DNA from: Pseudomonas viridiflava
GTDB taxonomy: Bacteria > Pseudomonadota > Gammaproteobacteria > Pseudomonadales > Pseudomonadaceae
Assembly: GCF_900585905.1 (NCBI RefSeq)
Contig: NZ_UTVH01000001.1
Span: forward strand, 124,001 to 188,000
Length of the DNA stretch: 64,000 nt
Direction of reading: 5' to 3'
Each line of letters begins with the position of its first letter. Positions within the stretch are counted from its first letter, which is position 1. A model generated the notes under the pieces. The model was not told the origin of the DNA. It searched no databases and saw only the letters and a list, made by a program, of their open reading frames with translations. Below are positions 56,560-64,000 of this stretch, one piece after another. The position numbers and the translations under genes were made by a program.

Positions 56560-57555
56560 TCAGGCCTCGTGGATGCGTTGCTTGAAGGTCCGCACGATGG
56601 CGTGCACGCCGGGTTGGTACTGATCTTTCTCGATGGCGGCCAGAGCAAAGTCCAGCGCTGCACTGGCAATGAGCTGATGCTGCTGGGCCATTGCATTGAC
56701 CGGCAGTGGCAGGAAGTCGAGCAACTGGGTGTCGCCAAAAGTACCCAGGTGCAGTTGCGCCGGGTTGACCGCCTGACCTTGCAGAACGTCGAAAATGCCT
56801 TGCAGCAGCACGTATGACGTGGTGATCAGTGCGTCGGGAAAGTGCCCCAGGCGCTCGAACACGTCATGCATCAGGCGCTGCCCGCACTGGCGACTGAACG
56901 CGTCGCCATGCTCGATGATGACCGAGCCTGCGAAGCCATTCAGGGCATGCTGAAAACCGCTGGCCCTGGCGCGGCTGATGCTCAGCTCGGGGCGCGCACC
57001 GATCAGGGCGATATGCGCAGGCCGGGTTTGCAGCAGGCTGCGGGTCAGTTGCAGGCTGGCGTCATGGTCGTCGCTGACCACTGAACAGAAGTGTTCGGCG
57101 TCCATTTCCCGGTCGATGGCAATGATCGGCAAGCCCTTGGCCTGCAGTTCCCGGTAGCTGTCATCGGTGGCAGGCAGGCAACTGGCGACGAGCAACGCGT
57201 CGCAGCGGCGGGCGCGAAACAGTTGCAGCAGTTGCAGCTCGCTGGCCGGGTCATCGTCGGAGCTGGCAATCAGTAACTGGTAGCCATTGGCGCGGGCGCC
57301 TTGCTCCAGCAGTTTGGCGATGCGCGCGTAACTGGGGTTTTCCAGGTCCGGCAGGATGAAGCCTAACGTACGCGTGTGCCGACTGCGCAAGCCTGCGGCC
57401 TGCGGGTTCGGGCGAAACCCATGTTCTTCCACCACGGCCTGAACCCGCTCCACCGTTGCCGTGCTGATACGCTGCTGTTCGGCCTTGCCGTTGATCACGT
57501 AGCTGGCGGTTGTGACTGAAACCCCTGCCAGGCGTGCAATATCACTGAGTTTCAC
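56560..57555 (-). CDS. cra: Fructose repressor Cra/FruR (LacI family)
   Basis: 331 residues. N-terminal helix-turn-helix MKLSDIARLAGVSVTTASYV and hinge ENPSYAR region, then a periplasmic-binding-type effector domain (about 60-330). In P. putida the effector is fructose-1-phosphate. The start is a GTG with AAGGAAT upstream. It diverges from fruB, with a Cra operator in between. It is close in length to E. coli Cra. Confidence 0.94.
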   Translation of the reverse strand: MKLSDIARLAGVSVTTASYVINGKAEQQRISTATVERVQAVVEEHGFRPNPQAAGLRSRHTRTLGFILPDLENPSYARIAKLLEQGARANGYQLLIASSDDDPASELQLLQLFRARRCDALLVASCLPATDDSYRELQAKGLPIIAIDREMDAEHFCSVVSDDHDASLQLTRSLLQTRPAHIALIGARPELSISRARASGFQHALNGFAGSVIIEHGDAFSRQCGQRLMHDVFERLGHFPDALITTSYVLLQGIFDVLQGQAVNPAQLHLGTFGDTQLLDFLPLPVNAMAQQHQLIASAALDFALAAIEKDQYQPGVHAIVRTFKQRIHEA

Positions 57556-57741
57556 TCGTGATTCCTTTTGTTATGGGCTTCTTGTTCAAAGAAGACGATT
57601 CTCACTGATCGTGGCCAATCTTGACAGCAGACCACGGCCAGCAGCGAGGTTTCCAGATTTATTTGCCGCCAGCCCGGCCGCAACGCGCGGTCCGGGCTTC
57701 AACCGCTGCGGATAATCGAGTAACGTGCCGGGCCTGCTAGA

Positions 57742-57755
57742 TTAAACGATTCAGC
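57742..57755. promoter_or_regulatory. Cra operator
   Basis: TTAAACGATTCAGC, read on the minus strand as GCTGAATCGTTTAA, matches the Cra consensus RSTGAAWCSNTHHW at every position. It lies about 145 bp before fruB and 190 bp from cra, in the 342-bp intergenic region, which otherwise shows no gene. Confidence 0.85.
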
Positions 57756-57897
57756 TTTTTATTTTCACGACGCTGCAATTTGTTCGAACCTGCTGTCAGA
57801 GGGTTATCTGATTAATCACCTAAGCTGTCGATCACCGCAATGATCGTTACTTAAAACAAGAATCCAGGCGCCCAGGGGCGCTGTACAGGAGACAGGC

Positions 57898-60759
57898 ATG
57901 CTCGAACTCACCGTAGAGCAAATATCCATGGGCCAGACGGCCGTGGATAAGTCCGCCGCTTTGCAACTGCTTGCCGACCTGCTGGTGGCCGATGGCCTGG
58001 TCGCCGAAGGTTACCTGACCGGTTTGCAAAATCGCGAAAAACAAGGCTCGACCTTTCTGGGTCAGGGCATCGCCATCCCCCACGGCACCCCGGAAACCCG
58101 CGATCAGGTCCACGCCACAGGCGTGCGGCTGATGCAGTTTCCCGAGGGCGTGGATTGGGGCGATGGCCAGATCGTGTACCTGGCCATCGGCATCGCGGCC
58201 AAGTCCGACGAACATTTGCGCCTGCTGCAATTGCTGACCCGCGCCTTGGGCGAAAGCGATCTGGGCGAGGCCCTGCGCCAGGCGGACACGCCGGAGGCGC
58301 TGCTCAAACTGCTGCAAGGCGCGCCACAGGAGCTGGCACTGGATGCGCAACTGATCAGCCTGGGTGTGTCGGCTGATGATTTCGAAGAGCTGGTCTGGCG
58401 CGGCGCCCGGCTCCTGCGCAAGGCCGACTGCGTGAGCAACGGCTTCGCTGCCGTGTTGCAGCAGGTCGAAGCCTTGCCACTGGGCGATGGCCTGTGGTGG
58501 CTGCACAGTGAGCAGACGGTGAAACGTCCGGGCCTTGCCTTTGTCACCCCTGACAAGCCGATGCGCTATCTGGGCCAGCCGCTCAGTGGTCTGTTCTGCC
58601 TCGCCAGCCTGGGTGAAGCGCATCAGGCCCTGCTCGAACGCCTGTGCGCCTTGCTGATCGAAGGCCGTGGTCATGAGCTGGGCCACGCCACCAGCAGCCG
58701 CGCCGTGTTGCAGGCGCTGGGTGGCGAACTGCCCGCCGAGTGGCCGACCCGGCAGGTGGTGCTGGCCAACGCCCACGGCCTGCACGCCCGCCCGGCGAAG
58801 ATTATGGCGCAACTGGCCAAAGAGTTTGAAGGCGAAATCCGTGTGCGCGTGGTCGACAGTGGCGCCACTGCGGTGTCGGTCAAGAGCCTGAGCAAGCTGC
58901 TCAGCCTGGGTGCGCGCCGTGGCCAGGTGCTGGAATTCGTCGCCGAACCAGGCATCGCCTCCGATGCACTGCCCGCGCTGCTGGCGGCGGTGGAGCAGGG
59001 GTTGGGCGAAGAGGTCGAGCCGCTGCCAAAAGTCGCCGAAGCGACGCCTGTGGTGGCGATTACTCCACGCCAGGTGGCGGCGCCGCTGGACGGCAGCCAG
59101 ATCATGGCGGTATCGGCATCGCCGGGCATTGCCATCGGGCCGGCACATATTCAGGTTTTGCCAGAAATCGATTACCCGAAGACCGGCGAATCCGAAGCGA
59201 TTGAACGTGAGCGCCTGGACAACGCCCTGCGCGAAGTCCGGCAGGACATCGAAGGCCTGATTCAGCGCAGCAAATCCAAGGCAATCCGCGAGATTTTCAT
59301 CACTCACCAGGAAATGCTCGACGATCCCGAACTGAGTGGCGACGTGGTGTTGCGCCTGAAGATGGGCGAAAGCGCTGCGGCGGCCTGGGCTGGCGTGATC
59401 GACAGCGCGGCGCGGCAGCAGGAGCAGCTCAACGATGTGCTGCTGGCCGAGCGCGCTGCCGATTTGCGTGACGTCGGTCGCCGCGTGCTGGCGCAGATCT
59501 GCGGTATCGAAACCGTGGCCGCGCCGGATGAACCCTACATTCTGGTGATGGACGAAGTCGGTCCTTCCGACGTGGCGCGTCTCGACCCGCAGCAGGTTGC
59601 CGGGATTCTGACTGCACGTGGCGGCGCGACCGCGCACAGCGCAATCGTCGCCCGCGCCCTGGGTATTCCGGCGCTGGTGGGCGCTGGTGATTCGGTGCTG
59701 CAGATCAAGCCAGGCACTGTTTTGCTCCTCGATGGCCAGAAAGGTCGCCTGACCGTGGCACCGGATGCGCAGACACTGCAGCGCGCAGCTACCGACCGTG
59801 ATACCCGCGAGCAACGTCTGCAAGCAGCTGCTGCCCGGCGCATGGAGCCTGCAGTGACCCGCGACGGTCACGCGGTGGAGGTGGTGGCCAATATTGGCGA
59901 CAGCGCAGGCACCCCCGCAGCGGTTGAACAGGGTGCCGAGGGCATCGGCCTGCTGCGCACCGAGTTGTTGTTCATGGCCCACTCCCAGGCGCCGGACGAA
60001 GCCACCCAGGAAGCTGAATACCGCCGCGTGCTGGACGACCTGCAAGGTCGCCCGCTGGTGGTGCGAACCCTGGACGTCGGTGGTGACAAGCCGCTGCCGT
60101 ACTGGCCTATCGACAAGGAAGAAAACCCGTTTCTGGGCGTGCGCGGCATCCGCCTCACCCTGCAGCGCCCGGATGTCATGGAAACCCAGCTGCGCGCCTT
60201 GTTGCGCGCCGCCGACAATCGCCCGTTGCGAATCATGTTCCCCATGGTTGGCACAGTTGAGGAGTGGCGTCAGGCCCGAGACATGACCGAGCGCCTGCGC
60301 AAGGAAATCCCGGTCGCCGATCTGCAGTTGGGGATCATGATTGAGGTGCCGTCCGCTGCGTTGCTGGCGCCAGTGCTGGCCAAAGAAGTGGACTTCTTCA
60401 GCGTCGGCACCAACGACCTGACGCAGTACACCCTGGCCATCGACCGCGGCCACCCGACGTTATCGGCGCAGGCTGACGGCTTGCACCCGGCGGTGTTGCA
60501 ACTGATCGATATCACCGTGCGCGCGGCTCATGCCCATGGCAAATGGGTTGGCGTGTGTGGCGAACTGGCGGCCGATCCGCTGGCAGTGCCGGTGCTCGTG
60601 GGCCTGGGCGTGGACGAGCTGAGCGTGTCGGCGCGCAGCATTGGCGAGGTCAAGGCCTGCGTGCGGGAACTGGACCTGAGTGCGGCGAAACAACTGGCGC
60701 AAACGGCGCTGACGGTCGGCAGCGCCGGTGAAGTGCGCGCTCTAGTGGAGGCAATCTAA
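57898..60759 (+). CDS. fruB: Fructose PTS multiphosphoryl transfer protein (EIIA-HPr-EI)
   Basis: 953 residues. An EIIA domain (1-145) has the phospho-His62 in GIAIPHGTPETR. HPr (about 283-370) has His296 in GLHARPA. Enzyme I (about 395-950) has His580 in GGATAHSAIVA and the PEP-binding GTNDLTQYTLAIDR. It carries phosphate from PEP to FruA. AGGAGA lies before the ATG. fruK overlaps by one base. Confidence 0.96.
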   Translation: MLELTVEQISMGQTAVDKSAALQLLADLLVADGLVAEGYLTGLQNREKQGSTFLGQGIAIPHGTPETRDQVHATGVRLMQFPEGVDWGDGQIVYLAIGIAAKSDEHLRLLQLLTRALGESDLGEALRQADTPEALLKLLQGAPQELALDAQLISLGVSADDFEELVWRGARLLRKADCVSNGFAAVLQQVEALPLGDGLWWLHSEQTVKRPGLAFVTPDKPMRYLGQPLSGLFCLASLGEAHQALLERLCALLIEGRGHELGHATSSRAVLQALGGELPAEWPTRQVVLANAHGLHARPAKIMAQLAKEFEGEIRVRVVDSGATAVSVKSLSKLLSLGARRGQVLEFVAEPGIASDALPALLAAVEQGLGEEVEPLPKVAEATPVVAITPRQVAAPLDGSQIMAVSASPGIAIGPAHIQVLPEIDYPKTGESEAIERERLDNALREVRQDIEGLIQRSKSKAIREIFITHQEMLDDPELSGDVVLRLKMGESAAAAWAGVIDSAARQQEQLNDVLLAERAADLRDVGRRVLAQICGIETVAAPDEPYILVMDEVGPSDVARLDPQQVAGILTARGGATAHSAIVARALGIPALVGAGDSVLQIKPGTVLLLDGQKGRLTVAPDAQTLQRAATDRDTREQRLQAAAARRMEPAVTRDGHAVEVVANIGDSAGTPAAVEQGAEGIGLLRTELLFMAHSQAPDEATQEAEYRRVLDDLQGRPLVVRTLDVGGDKPLPYWPIDKEENPFLGVRGIRLTLQRPDVMETQLRALLRAADNRPLRIMFPMVGTVEEWRQARDMTERLRKEIPVADLQLGIMIEVPSAALLAPVLAKEVDFFSVGTNDLTQYTLAIDRGHPTLSAQADGLHPAVLQLIDITVRAAHAHGKWVGVCGELAADPLAVPVLVGLGVDELSVSARSIGEVKACVRELDLSAAKQLAQTALTVGSAGEVRALVEAI

Positions 60760-61700
60760 TGTCCAGAATTCTTACCCTGACGATGAATCCGGCGCTGGAC
60801 CTGACCGTGCAGCTGGGGCCGTTGCAACTGGGCCAGGTCAACCGCAGCGAAGGCTTGCTCAGCCATGCCGCCGGCAAAGGCCTGAATGTCGCCCAGGTAT
60901 TGGCTGATCTGGGCCATGAGGTGACGGTCGCCGGCTTTCTTGGCGTCGATAACCAGCAGCCTTTCGAGGCGCTGTTCAATCGTCGTGGTTTTGTCGACGA
61001 GTTTGTCCGCGTGCCGGGCGAGACCCGCAGCAACATCAAACTGGCCGAACACAGCGGCCGCGTCACCGACCTCAACGGCCCCGGCCCGCAGGTTAGTGAC
61101 GAGGCCCAGCAGGCATTGTTTGCCCGGGTCGAGCAGATTGCCCCCGGTTTCGACGCCGTGGTGGTGGCTGGCAGCCTGCCGCGCGGTGTCAGCCCTGAGT
61201 GGCTGCACGGCCTGCTGGTGCGCCTCAAGGACCTGGGCCTGAAAGTGGCGCTGGACAGCAGCGGCATGGCCTTGCGTGCCGGTCTGGACGCCGGGCCGTG
61301 GCTGATCAAGCCCAACACCGAGGAACTTGCCGAGGCGCTGGATGCGCCGATCATCTCCATTGCGGCACAGGCTGAAGCTGCAGCCAGCCTGCGCGCGCGG
61401 GGGATCGAGCATGTGGTGATTTCCCAGGGCTCGGAAGGGGTGCACTGGTTCAGCGCTGACGCGGCGTTGCAGTCGCTGCCGCCGAAAGTCACCGTTGCCA
61501 GCACCGTTGGCGCAGGAGACTCGTTGCTGGCAGGCATGGTCCACGGCCTGCTCAGTGGCCATGCGCCGCAGCAGACTTTGCGCACCGCGACGGCCATTGC
61601 GGCCATGGCGGTGACCCAGATCGGTTTCGGCATCACTGACAGTGCACAACTCAAGCGGCTGGAGGGTGGCGTGAACGTTCGCACCCTGGCGGAAAGATAA
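60759..61700 (+). CDS. fruK: 1-phosphofructokinase
   Basis: 313 residues, PfkB/ribokinase fold. Turns fructose-1-phosphate, the product of FruA transport, into fructose-1,6-bisphosphate. Conserved AAGKGLNVAQVLADLGHE near the N-terminus and VGAGDSLLAGMVHG with the catalytic Asp near 250. Its start overlaps the fruB stop (TAATG). Confidence 0.96.
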   Translation: MSRILTLTMNPALDLTVQLGPLQLGQVNRSEGLLSHAAGKGLNVAQVLADLGHEVTVAGFLGVDNQQPFEALFNRRGFVDEFVRVPGETRSNIKLAEHSGRVTDLNGPGPQVSDEAQQALFARVEQIAPGFDAVVVAGSLPRGVSPEWLHGLLVRLKDLGLKVALDSSGMALRAGLDAGPWLIKPNTEELAEALDAPIISIAAQAEAAASLRARGIEHVVISQGSEGVHWFSADAALQSLPPKVTVASTVGAGDSLLAGMVHGLLSGHAPQQTLRTATAIAAMAVTQIGFGITDSAQLKRLEGGVNVRTLAER

Positions 61701-61743
61701 ACGCTTCTGCAGCGGCCCTGATGACTACTGTCAAAACATAGGC

Positions 61744-61812
61744 CTGCAGGAGCCGACTTGCTGGCGAGGCGTTGCCAGATACGCCGCCTCGCCAACACCT
61801 TGGCTCCTGCAG
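61744..61812. repeat. Inverted repeat, GCCGACTTGCTGGCGAGGCG-type
   Basis: CTGCAGGAGCCGACTTGCTG... pairs with CCAACACCTTGGCTCCTGCAG. It fills the fruK-fruA gap of 163 bp. Confidence 0.8.
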
Positions 61813-61863
61813 AAGATAGCGTTCTCCGACCTGGATGCGCTGTTCAATAAGAGAGATCCGGTA

Positions 61864-63597
61864 ATGAAATTAGCCATTGTGACGGCCTGCCCGAACGGCA
61901 AGGTCAGCAGCGTTCTCAGTGCGCGGCTTCTGGATGCGGCCGCCCAGCGCCTGGGCTGGAGCACCAGTGTGGAAGTGACCGACCCGCGCAATCCGGTTCA
62001 AGTGCTGTCGGCCGAGCAAGTGGCCGAAGCAGACTGGATTCTGGTGGTCAACACCGGCGAAGTGGACCTGTCGCGTTTTGTCGGCAAGCGCCTGTTTCAA
62101 GACTCCCCCGCGCATGCCTTGCAGGATGTCGACGCGTTCCTCAAACGCGCTGCCGAACAGGCGCAGGTCTATGCCGTGCCTGCGGCCAGCGCGACGGCCG
62201 CTGCCGAGGCAGGTGGCGTGCCGCGCCTTGTCGCGATCACCGCCTGCCCAACCGGCGTGGCGCACACCTTCATGGCCGCCGAAGCCCTTCAGCAGGCAGC
62301 CAAGCGCCTGGGCTATGAACTGCGTGTCGAGACCCAGGGTTCGGTGGGCGCGCGTGATCCGCTCAGCGCGCAAGCCATTGCCGATGCTGATGTGGTGCTT
62401 TTGGCCGCAGACATCGAAGTGGCAACCGAGCGTTTTGCCGGCAAGCGTATCTATCGTTGTGGCACTGGCATTGCGCTGAAACAGTCGGAAGCCACGCTGA
62501 AAAAAGCCTTGGCTGAAGGCGAGATCGAATCCGCAGCGGGCAGCGAAAAAGCGCCTGCGCGGCAGGAAAAAACCGGCGTCTACAAGCATTTGCTGACCGG
62601 CGTTTCCTACATGCTGCCGATGGTGGTGGCGGGTGGTTTGCTGATTGCGCTGTCATTTGTGTTTGGCATTGAGGCATTCAAGGAACCCGGTACTCTGGCT
62701 GCTGTGCTGAAACAGATCGGCGATGCCGCCTTCACTCTGATGGTGCCGCTGCTGGCGGGCTATATCGCTTACTCCATCGCCGACCGTCCGGGGCTGGCGC
62801 CGGGTTTGATTGGCGGCCTGTTGGCCAGCACCCTCGGGGCAGGTTTCATCGGCGGTATTGCGGCCGGTTTCATCGCCGGTTACAGCGCCTGGGCGGTCGC
62901 CCGTTATGTGCGCCTACCTGCCAGCGTCGAGGCGCTCAAGCCGATTCTGATCATCCCGTTGCTGGCCAGTCTGGTCACCGGTCTGGTGATGATTTATGCA
63001 GTGGGCAAACCGGTCGCCAGCCTCCTGGGCAGCCTGACCGTGTTCCTCGACAGCATGGGCACCACCAACGCGATCCTGCTGGGGGTGGTCCTCGGCGCGA
63101 TGATGTGTGTCGACCTCGGCGGGCCGATCAACAAGGCGTCCTACGCGTTTTCGGTGGGGCTGCTGGCATCCCAGAGTTATGCCCCCATGGCCGCCGCGAT
63201 GGCCGCGGGCATGGTGCCCCCCATCGGCATGGGTATCGCCAGCTTCATCGCCCGGCGCAAGTTTGCCCAGAGTGAGCGAGAGGCGGGCAAGGCGGCCTTC
63301 GTGCTGGGGTTGTGCTTCATTTCTGAAGGGGCGATTCCGTTTGCTGCCAAGGACCCGCTGCGGGTGATCCCGGCCAGCATCGCCGGTGGCGCGCTGACCG
63401 GTGCGTTGTCGATGTACTTCGGCTGCAAACTGATGGCGCCCCACGGCGGCCTGTTCGTGATGCTGATCCCCAATGCCATCAACCACGCGCTGCTGTACCT
63501 GATCGCGATTGTCGCCGGTAGCCTGGTGACTGGTATCACCTACGCCGTGCTCAAGCGCCCGGAAGCGGTGGAAATGGAAGTGGCCGCCAAGGCGTGA
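61864..63597 (+). CDS. fruA: Fructose PTS transporter subunit EIIB'BC
   Basis: 577 residues. A vestigial EIIB' (about 1-100, Cys9 in VTACPNGK), the working EIIB with phospho-Cys128 in ITACPTGVAHTFMAAE, then EIIC with about 8-10 membrane segments (230-570). It imports fructose as fructose-1-phosphate. AGAGA precedes the ATG. Separated from fruBK only by a hairpin repeat, it may be read through or have its own weak promoter. Confidence 0.95.
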   Translation: MKLAIVTACPNGKVSSVLSARLLDAAAQRLGWSTSVEVTDPRNPVQVLSAEQVAEADWILVVNTGEVDLSRFVGKRLFQDSPAHALQDVDAFLKRAAEQAQVYAVPAASATAAAEAGGVPRLVAITACPTGVAHTFMAAEALQQAAKRLGYELRVETQGSVGARDPLSAQAIADADVVLLAADIEVATERFAGKRIYRCGTGIALKQSEATLKKALAEGEIESAAGSEKAPARQEKTGVYKHLLTGVSYMLPMVVAGGLLIALSFVFGIEAFKEPGTLAAVLKQIGDAAFTLMVPLLAGYIAYSIADRPGLAPGLIGGLLASTLGAGFIGGIAAGFIAGYSAWAVARYVRLPASVEALKPILIIPLLASLVTGLVMIYAVGKPVASLLGSLTVFLDSMGTTNAILLGVVLGAMMCVDLGGPINKASYAFSVGLLASQSYAPMAAAMAAGMVPPIGMGIASFIARRKFAQSEREAGKAAFVLGLCFISEGAIPFAAKDPLRVIPASIAGGALTGALSMYFGCKLMAPHGGLFVMLIPNAINHALLYLIAIVAGSLVTGITYAVLKRPEAVEMEVAAKA

Positions 63598-63634
63598 TGG
63601 CGCATAACTGCCATTACTGAGTTGGAATGTTTTT

Positions 63635-63703
63635 CTGTAGGAGCCAACTTGTTGGCGAGGCGGTGGCAGTCACGCCGCTTCGCCAACAAGTTGGCTCCTA
63701 CAG
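63635..63703. repeat. Inverted repeat, GCCAACTTGTTGGCGAGGCGG-type
   Basis: CTGTAGGAGCCAACTTGTTG... pairs with CAACAAGTTGGCTCCTACAG, near perfect over 26 bp. It lies directly after fruA. Confidence 0.88.
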
Positions 63704-63827
63704 AACTCGCAATGTCAGGCTCACAGAGCGTTTGCCCGATATTCCGCCACCGCAACCTGGCCCACTGTCACATTTCCCCCATCTTGCGCTGCTAGCTTTC
63801 CCCTTTGTCTTTGATCAGGGGATTGCC

Positions 63828-64000
63828 ATGAGTCCGTTCGACCCGACGCGCCGCCGTATCATCCAGGCTGCTGGCGCTGGCCTGTTGTTGCCGGGGTTGG
63901 CCCCGGCGGTCATCGCGTCTGTGCAGGATCGGCCGAAGATCACCGACGGTGTGCAGTCCGGCGACATCCTCGGTGATCGCGCCATGGTCTGGAGCCGCAG
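63828..64000 (+). CDS. PhoD-like alkaline phosphatase, 5' part only
   Basis: The first 57 codons before the window ends. The start MSPFDPTRRRIIQAAGAGLL has a twin-arginine motif (RRRIIQ), and ITDGVQSGDILGDRAMVWSR is the opening of the PhoD domain (the GDxxxDRAxxW motif). PhoD hydrolyses phosphodiesters or phytate-like esters outside the inner membrane. AGGGGA lies before the ATG. CTGTCACATTTCCCCCAT near 63765 is half of a Pho box at best. Confidence 0.8.
   Translation, partial: MSPFDPTRRRIIQAAGAGLLLPGLAPAVIASVQDRPKITDGVQSGDILGDRAMVWSR

Noticed and set aside
57847..60453. 868-codon minus-strand frame opposite fruB
   Set aside because: Antisense shadow; fruB has all three PTS active-site histidines in the plus frame.
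63760..63790. Pho box before the phoD-like gene
   Set aside because: Only one half (CTGTCACATT) fits; the second half-site is poor. Too weak to list as an operator.

Overview
The window is a chromosomal segment of a Pseudomonas species, most likely of the P. syringae / P. fluorescens lineage. Three things point there: high GC with pseudomonad codon use, gene order that follows P. aeruginosa PAO1 (recalled, roughly PA4521 to PA4572, read in the opposite direction), and many short intergenic inverted repeats with GTAGGAGC...GCTCCTAC or GTGGGAGC...GCTCCCAC ends. Almost all genes are conserved core genes. I see no prophage, insertion sequence, integrase or CRISPR array.

Layout. 0.3-6 kb: ettA, a Gre-family factor, a small lipoprotein, and a DUF3015 + DUF4105 (Lnb-type) envelope pair. 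6.2-11 kb: a Lon-like protease, a YqhA membrane protein, a small DUF6482-like protein, fklB and a small gene behind a Fur-box-like site. 11.3-16.5 kb: ispB diverging from rplU-rpmA, then obgE, proB and creA. 16.7-24.7 kb: rpsT diverging from murJ, then ribF, ileS-lspA-fkpB and ispH. 25-31.5 kb: type IV pilus minor pilins, fimT diverging from fimU-pilV-pilW-pilX-pilY1-pilE. 31.5-38.8 kb: thiO, a small PP0621-like protein, bamD, rluD-pgeF and clpB behind a sigma32-like promoter. 38.9-39.5 kb: tRNA operon Asn-Pro-Lys-Pro. 39.7-45 kb: a manganese riboswitch with mntP, a 121-bp tandem repeat array, ndh, a DUF1780-MOSC pair and a small secreted protein. 45-51 kb: pilB-pilC-pilD-coaE-yacG diverging from pilA, then nadC. 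51.5-56.6 kb: a DUF1631 protein, ampD-ampE and a TatD-type nuclease. 56.6-63.6 kb: cra (fruR) diverging from fruB-fruK and fruA. The window ends inside a phoD-like alkaline phosphatase gene.

How the genes work together. Two separated clusters build one type IV pilus: the major pilin, its assembly ATPase, platform protein and prepilin peptidase (45.7-50.1 kb), and the minor pilins with the PilY1 tip adhesin (25.1-31.5 kb); PilD would process all the pilins. cra-tatD and fruBKA form a complete fructose PTS regulon with a recognisable Cra operator. Several regulatory sites are readable: a sigma54 promoter for pilA, a sigma32-type promoter for clpB, sigma70 promoters for rplU, rpsT and the tRNA operon, a Mn riboswitch for mntP and Fur-like sites in front of an 80-residue protein.

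The most unusual content is intergenic. There are several tandem arrays of hairpin repeats (121, 154, about 114 and about 175 bp periods), duplicated copies of the 3' end of the gre-like gene next to it, and repeat elements that supply the stop codons of ribF and pgeF. I found no clearly new multi-gene system. The better candidates for unknown biology are the DUF3015/Lnb pair, the DUF1780-MOSC pair, the divergent Gre paralogue and the probable iron-regulated small protein.
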